DNA from: Sphingopyxis sp. HIX | GTDB taxonomy: Bacteria > Pseudomonadota > Alphaproteobacteria > Sphingomonadales > Sphingomonadaceae | Assembly (NCBI RefSeq): GCF_001468285.1 | Contig: NZ_LNSB01000010.1 | Coordinates: 45,018 to 109,017 of the forward strand | Length of the DNA: 64,000 nucleotides | Direction of reading: 5' to 3' | Shown: one piece after another, positions 60,212 to 64,000 of the stretch | How the letters are laid out: every line of letters begins with the position of its first letter | Position numbering within the stretch: position 1 is the first letter of the stretch | Program-made: the position numbers and the translations under genes | Notes under the pieces: model-generated | What the model saw: the letters and a program-made list of their open reading frames with translations, nothing else | Database searches by the model: none | What the model was told of the DNA's origin: nothing

Positions 60212-61494
60212 GTCGAAGCCTCCTGCCGGCGCAGCCGCGTCGCGAGCCACAGGAACAGCCCGATCGCGATGATGTAGAAGGGCGTCAGCGTGTAGAGCGC
60301 CAACTGCAGCCCATGCGCTTCGCCCTGCGCGGTGAACCAGTCGCTCGCGAAGCCGACCCATGTCGGCCCCAGCCCCAGCCCGATGAAGTTCATGATCAGC
60401 AGCAGCAGCGCCCCCGCGAGCACGCGCTGGTTGGGCTTCACTTCCTCCTGCACCAGCGCGACCGAGGCCGAGAGGTAGAAATAGTTGAACACCATCACCA
60501 CAGTGAGCAGCGCGAGCGCCAGCGGCCAGCCCGGCGCCCAGACGAAGGCGAGGTAGAAAGGCATCGCCACCGCGAGCGACAGCGCCGGCGCGGTCGCGTA
60601 ACCCACGCGCGACTTCTTGACCATCCGGTCGATCACCCGGCCCGAGACGATCATCCCGCCGCCCATCCCGATCAGCAGCACGAGCGCATACCAGATCGCG
60701 ACCTCGCCCAGCTCCATGCCCTTCTCGCGCATCAGGAACAGCACCGCAAAATTGCCGAGGCCATAGGTCACGAACTGCGTCGCGCCCCCGCCGAGCGCGG
60801 CGAGCATCAAGATCGGGTGCGACAGGAACATGCGGACCGTCGGCCAGAAATCGGCCTTGTCCGCCGCCGCGGGTCCGGCGACATCGGTCGCCCCGCGCCT
60901 CGGCTCGTGCACAGTCAGCCAGACGGCGAGCGCGGTCACCACGCCGATCGCCCCCACCGCGATGAAGGGGATGCGCCAGCCGAATTTCTCGGCGATCGCC
61001 GCGCCGAACGCGACCCCCGCCGCCGCGCCGATCGCGGGCCCGAGGTTGAAGATGCCCAGCGCCGCGGCGCGCTTGCCCGGCGGATAGGTGTCGGTGATGA
61101 TCGCATAGGAAGGCGGCACGCCCCCCGCCTCGCCGAAGCCCACGACCATCCGCGCGATCGCGAGCTGGGTATAGTTCGCGGCCATGCCGCACGCGACCGT
61201 CGCCCCGCTCCACACCGCGCAGGCGACCGACAGCACCCCGACGCGGCTGGTCCGGTCGGCGAACCAGCCGACCGGGATCGCGATGAAGCAATAGAACATC
61301 GCGAAATAGAGCCCGCTGATCAGCCCGAGCTGGCCGTCGCTGATCTGCAGCGCGTCCTGGATCGGCTTCGCGAGGATCGACAGCAGCTGCCGGTCGAGGA
61401 AGTTCAGCACATAGACGAAGCAGAGCATGCCCAGCACGAAGCCGGGCCGTGCGGCCGGCTGCGCGCCGGACGGAGGGAGCGTGTCGGTCGCCAC
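60208..61494 (-). CDS. MFS transporter, spinster-like family
   Basis: A 428-residue 12-TM transporter. The N-terminal YVLNFLDRQLLSILAKPIQDAL and RMVVGFGEAGGVPPSYAIITDTYPPGKRAAALGIF are typical of spinster-like MFS proteins. GTG start at 61494, 3 nt after the TonB receptor stop, with no clear ribosome-binding site, suggesting translational coupling. Likely inner-membrane carrier of the substrate or its acid product. Confidence 0.9.
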   Translation of the reverse strand: MATDTLPPSGAQPAARPGFVLGMLCFVYVLNFLDRQLLSILAKPIQDALQISDGQLGLISGLYFAMFYCFIAIPVGWFADRTSRVGVLSVACAVWSGATVACGMAANYTQLAIARMVVGFGEAGGVPPSYAIITDTYPPGKRAAALGIFNLGPAIGAAAGVAFGAAIAEKFGWRIPFIAVGAIGVVTALAVWLTVHEPRRGATDVAGPAAADKADFWPTVRMFLSHPILMLAALGGGATQFVTYGLGNFAVLFLMREKGMELGEVAIWYALVLLIGMGGGMIVSGRVIDRMVKKSRVGYATAPALSLAVAMPFYLAFVWAPGWPLALALLTVVMVFNYFYLSASVALVQEEVKPNQRVLAGALLLLIMNFIGLGLGPTWVGFASDWFTAQGEAHGLQLALYTLTPFYIIAIGLFLWLATRLRRQEAST

Positions 61495-61497
61495 GGC

Positions 61498-63795
61498 TTA
61501 GAGGCTGTAGCCGAGGCGGATGCCGAAGGTCCGCGGCCGCATCGTGCCGAAGCGGCTCACCAGGAACGCCTCCGGGTGGATGTAGGTGATCGAATGATCG
61601 TCGAAGAGATTTTCGACATAGAGCTGCGCCGAGATATCGCCCTTCTTGAGCCCGAGGCTCATGTTGACGTTGCTGTACGCATCGGTCTCGCCAAAGGTCG
61701 ACAGCGGCACATTCGGCAGGCCCGGGGTGTTCGGGAAGCTACTGTTGTACGACCCGATATGCTGGGCGTTGACCGCCAGCATCGCATCGACGTCCGACCC
61801 GATCTTGAAATTATAGCTCATATAGGCCGACCCCTGGATCCGCGGCGCCGACAGCCGGTGCCCGAGCACCGCGCCCGAAATCGCCGCCTCGGCGGGCGAG
61901 AGCTTGGTGATCTTGCTGTCGTTATAGGCGCCGTTGAAGCCGATCGTCACGCCCGTCGCGGGGATCACGCTGACCTCGAACTCGAAGCCCTTGCTGCGCG
62001 CCGCGCCGATGTTGGTCGCGAACTGCACCGAGTCCGACACGCGGTTCGCCTGCGCCTGGATATTGCTCCAGTCGATCAGGTAGAAGGCGGTGTTGATCGA
62101 CACGCGCCCGCCGAGCCAGCGGCCCTTGGCGCCGACCTCATAGCTCTTGAGACTATCCGACGTCGCGCCGAACGGAATGATGATATCGTTCGGATCGACG
62201 AGGCTCGGGGCGCCGGCGCGCGCGTTGACGATCGGCGCGCGGAAACCCGTCGAGAAGGTCGCGTAAGTCGTCAGGCTGTCGCTCGGCTTGAAGGTCGCGC
62301 TCGCCTTCCAAGACGGCTTGGATCCCTTGGCTTTGACCCCCTCGACCGCCGCATAGGGGGTGAAGGTGTTGAAGTTCGCCGGAATGCCCAACAGAGCATA
62401 GGTATAATAATTGAACCCCGCCGCGGTCGCGAGATAGCCCCCCGCTTCGGTAAAGGCCTGCGCCGATGTCTCGCCATAACGCATGCCGCCGGTCAGCCAG
62501 AATTTGTCCGAGAAACGATAGGTCAGCTCGCCGAAGCCCGCGAGTTCCTTGCTGATCGAGTGGGTATAGAGCTTCTGGAAATATTTGTCGGGCAGCCCGG
62601 TCAGCCCGCGCGCCGCGAGGAAATCGAGGTTCGAGCGATAGAAGAAATCGACGTCGCGGCGGCGGTTCAGGTAAAAGCCCCCGAGCACGAATTCGAACGG
62701 CCCGTCGAGCGTCGAGGCGAGCCGCGTTTCCTGAACGAACACCTTGTCGTAACCGTCAGCGTCGAGCCCGAAGGCGATCGGCGCGCCCGGAAACGAGCCC
62801 GGCGCGAAGGTGCCCGCGAGGTCGACATAGAAGCGCTGGTCGAAGTCCGAATAGGTCGACGAACTGGTGAGCTTGGCGAAATCGAACTCATAATCGATCG
62901 TCGCGTTCGCGATCGCCTGCTTGCCGGTGAAGCGGTCGGGCTCGTCCGACACGCGCTTGTTGCGCCCCAGCGACGGGCTGGTCAGCGAGCTGTCCTTGGG
63001 ATTGCTATACTCATAGCTGCCGAGCAGCTTGACCGACAGCCGGTCGGTCGGCTTCCATTGCAGGATCAGCCGCCCGCCATAATCGATCAGCGTGTTCGAA
63101 TTCTTCACGCCGGTGCCGACATTGTCGAGATAGCCTTCCTCGTCGCGGTAGAAACCGACCGCGCGCACCGCGAGCCGGTCCTCGACCAGCGGCACATTGA
63201 CCATCGCATTGTAGCGCTGGCGGAAGCTGTCCGACCCGGTCAGCCCGAAATCGACGAGTGCCGCGGTGTCGAAGTCATTGAGGTCGGGGCTCTTCTGCAG
63301 GATGCGCATCGCGCCCGACAGCGAACCCGAACCGAAGAGCGTGCCCTGCGGCCCGCGCAGGAATTCGACGCGCTCGACGTCGAACAGATTGGGGTCGACC
63401 ACGGTGGTGTTGCCGATCGTCGAGACCGGCAGCTCGTCGATATAGATGGCGACCGAGCTCTGCAGGTTAGCGTTGTAACCGTTGGTCGCGATGCCCCGCG
63501 CGGTGAAATTGTTGAAGTTCGCGGTCGGCTTGTTGAGCACGACGCCCGGCGTCTCGCGCCCGATGCCCTCATACCCGACGATGCCCTTTTCGGTCAGCTC
63601 TTCCTGCGAATAGGCCGAGATGCTGAGCGGCACGTCCTGGATACGCTCGGCGCGGCGCGTCGCGGTAACGATGATCGATCCGTCGTCGTCGCCCTCGGCC
63701 TGCGGTGCGGTGGTGTCCGCGTCCTGCGCCATGGCCGCGGCCGGAATGGTGAACAACGCCGTCGCAGCGACGGACGCCAAGAAGATTCCCCTCAT
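61498..63795 (-). CDS. TonB-dependent outer membrane receptor
   Basis: A 765-residue receptor. Signal peptide (IFLASVAATALFTIPAAAMAQ), TonB-box region (GSIIVTATRRAERIQDVPLSISAYS), plug (VAIYIDELPVSTIGNTTVVDPNLFDVERVEFLRGPQGTLFGSGSLSGAMRI), and a barrel ending in RTFGIRLGYSL. The ATG at 63795 fits GGGAGAG upstream better than the in-frame GTG at 63798. First gene of the ester-catabolism cluster. Confidence 0.94.
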   Translation of the reverse strand: MRGIFLASVAATALFTIPAAAMAQDADTTAPQAEGDDDGSIIVTATRRAERIQDVPLSISAYSQEELTEKGIVGYEGIGRETPGVVLNKPTANFNNFTARGIATNGYNANLQSSVAIYIDELPVSTIGNTTVVDPNLFDVERVEFLRGPQGTLFGSGSLSGAMRILQKSPDLNDFDTAALVDFGLTGSDSFRQRYNAMVNVPLVEDRLAVRAVGFYRDEEGYLDNVGTGVKNSNTLIDYGGRLILQWKPTDRLSVKLLGSYEYSNPKDSSLTSPSLGRNKRVSDEPDRFTGKQAIANATIDYEFDFAKLTSSSTYSDFDQRFYVDLAGTFAPGSFPGAPIAFGLDADGYDKVFVQETRLASTLDGPFEFVLGGFYLNRRRDVDFFYRSNLDFLAARGLTGLPDKYFQKLYTHSISKELAGFGELTYRFSDKFWLTGGMRYGETSAQAFTEAGGYLATAAGFNYYTYALLGIPANFNTFTPYAAVEGVKAKGSKPSWKASATFKPSDSLTTYATFSTGFRAPIVNARAGAPSLVDPNDIIIPFGATSDSLKSYEVGAKGRWLGGRVSINTAFYLIDWSNIQAQANRVSDSVQFATNIGAARSKGFEFEVSVIPATGVTIGFNGAYNDSKITKLSPAEAAISGAVLGHRLSAPRIQGSAYMSYNFKIGSDVDAMLAVNAQHIGSYNSSFPNTPGLPNVPLSTFGETDAYSNVNMSLGLKKGDISAQLYVENLFDDHSITYIHPEAFLVSRFGTMRPRTFGIRLGYSL

Positions 63796-63866
63796 CACGC
63801 TCTCCCAAATCGCGCCGATCGGATGTCGGCATCGAGGGGGTTATGCCCGTCGTTCGGGAGCGAGTC

Positions 63867-63894
63867 AATATTCACTCTCACGAGTGTGAATATT
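63867..63894. promoter_or_regulatory. Palindromic operator upstream of the second TonB receptor gene
   Basis: AATATTCAC (63867-63875) and its exact complement GTGAATATT (63886-63894) around a 10-bp centre. It is AT-rich, 72 bp before the receptor ATG. Its left half ATTCACTCTC recurs at 56217-56226 before the SDR gene. Candidate site for the cluster's TetR regulator. Confidence 0.5.
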
Positions 63895-63954
63895 ATGAAG
63901 GGGAGCGATTTGCGAATGAAGTTGCGCGGAAATCAGCGGAAAAAGGGACAAGAG

Positions 63955-63976
63955 CCCTCCCCCTTGAGAGGGAGGG
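63955..63976. repeat. Short GC-rich hairpin, sphingomonad-type repeat
   Basis: CCCTCCC (63955-63961) and GGGAGGG (63970-63976) form a hairpin followed by a G-rich run at the window end. Sequence type common between sphingomonad genes; its full extent is cut by the window edge. Confidence 0.5.
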
Positions 63977-64000
63977 TTGGGTGGGGGTACTCCATTCGAA

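Noticed and set aside
58586..61291. A 901-codon frame that would fuse the esterase to an upstream protein
   Set aside because: The part upstream of 60211 is an alternate frame of the MFS gene; AGGAGG and a signal peptide mark the true esterase start.

Overview
This window is chromosome from a high-GC alphaproteobacterium, most likely Sphingomonadaceae and probably close to Sphingopyxis. The evidence is gene content (TonB-dependent receptors beside catabolic genes, a membrane-anchored LuxR cassette, a compact flagellar set), heavy use of ATGA/GTGA start-stop overlaps, and GC-rich inverted repeats typical of sphingomonad intergenic DNA. No rRNA, tRNA, CRISPR array, insertion sequence or prophage was seen.

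1-11.2 kb is mixed metabolism. It holds a 5'-truncated tyrosinase-like gene overlapping a DJ-1/PfpI gene, a DUF4403 lipoprotein, a Pit phosphate transporter behind a NUDIX-DUF47 fusion, a Baeyer-Villiger-type flavin monooxygenase, two predicted lipoproteins (one with a CxxCH heme motif) and an acyl-CoA dehydrogenase.

11.3-43.1 kb is a nearly complete flagellar locus. It runs fliC (-); fliEFGHIJKLMNOPQR-flhB (+); fliDS (+); an AT-richer unknown gene; a receiver-less sigma-54 activator (-); motAB (-); flgBCDEFGHIJKL (-); and flgA, flgM, flgN-like, a lytic transglycosylase, flhA and fliA (+). Its transcription hierarchy can be read from the DNA. Four sigma-54 promoters (TGGCAC-N5-yTGCw) precede fliE, flgB, flgA and the transglycosylase-flhA-fliA unit. 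Four sigma-28-like promoters (TwAA-N15-GCCGTTAm) precede fliC, fliD, motA and flgM. The implied order is activator plus sigma-54, then basal body, hook, export gate and FliA, then filament, cap, motor and FlgM. Several parts are reduced: a short hook protein, an N-terminal-only hook cap, a rod-binding-only FlgJ, an FlgH without lipobox cysteine and a FliM without the CheY-binding N-terminus. No che, flhF or flhG gene is present.

43.3-45.2 kb is a four-gene regulatory/membrane cassette: MarR-like, 4-TM protein, small helical protein and LuxR with a C-terminal membrane anchor.

45.4-52.8 kb holds an AraC-GntR-ROK kinase operon next to a TonB receptor / FAD-linked 2-hydroxyacid dehydrogenase / MFS operon. 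Both carry matching paired 15-bp palindromes upstream, so they look like one regulon.

52.9-63.9 kb is one long leftward cluster: TonB receptor, spinster-type MFS, type-B carboxylesterase, acyl-CoA ligase, TetR, HSD17B4-like SDR, second carboxylesterase and second SDR. It looks like uptake and breakdown of an ester-containing hydrophobic compound whose identity cannot be read from sequence.
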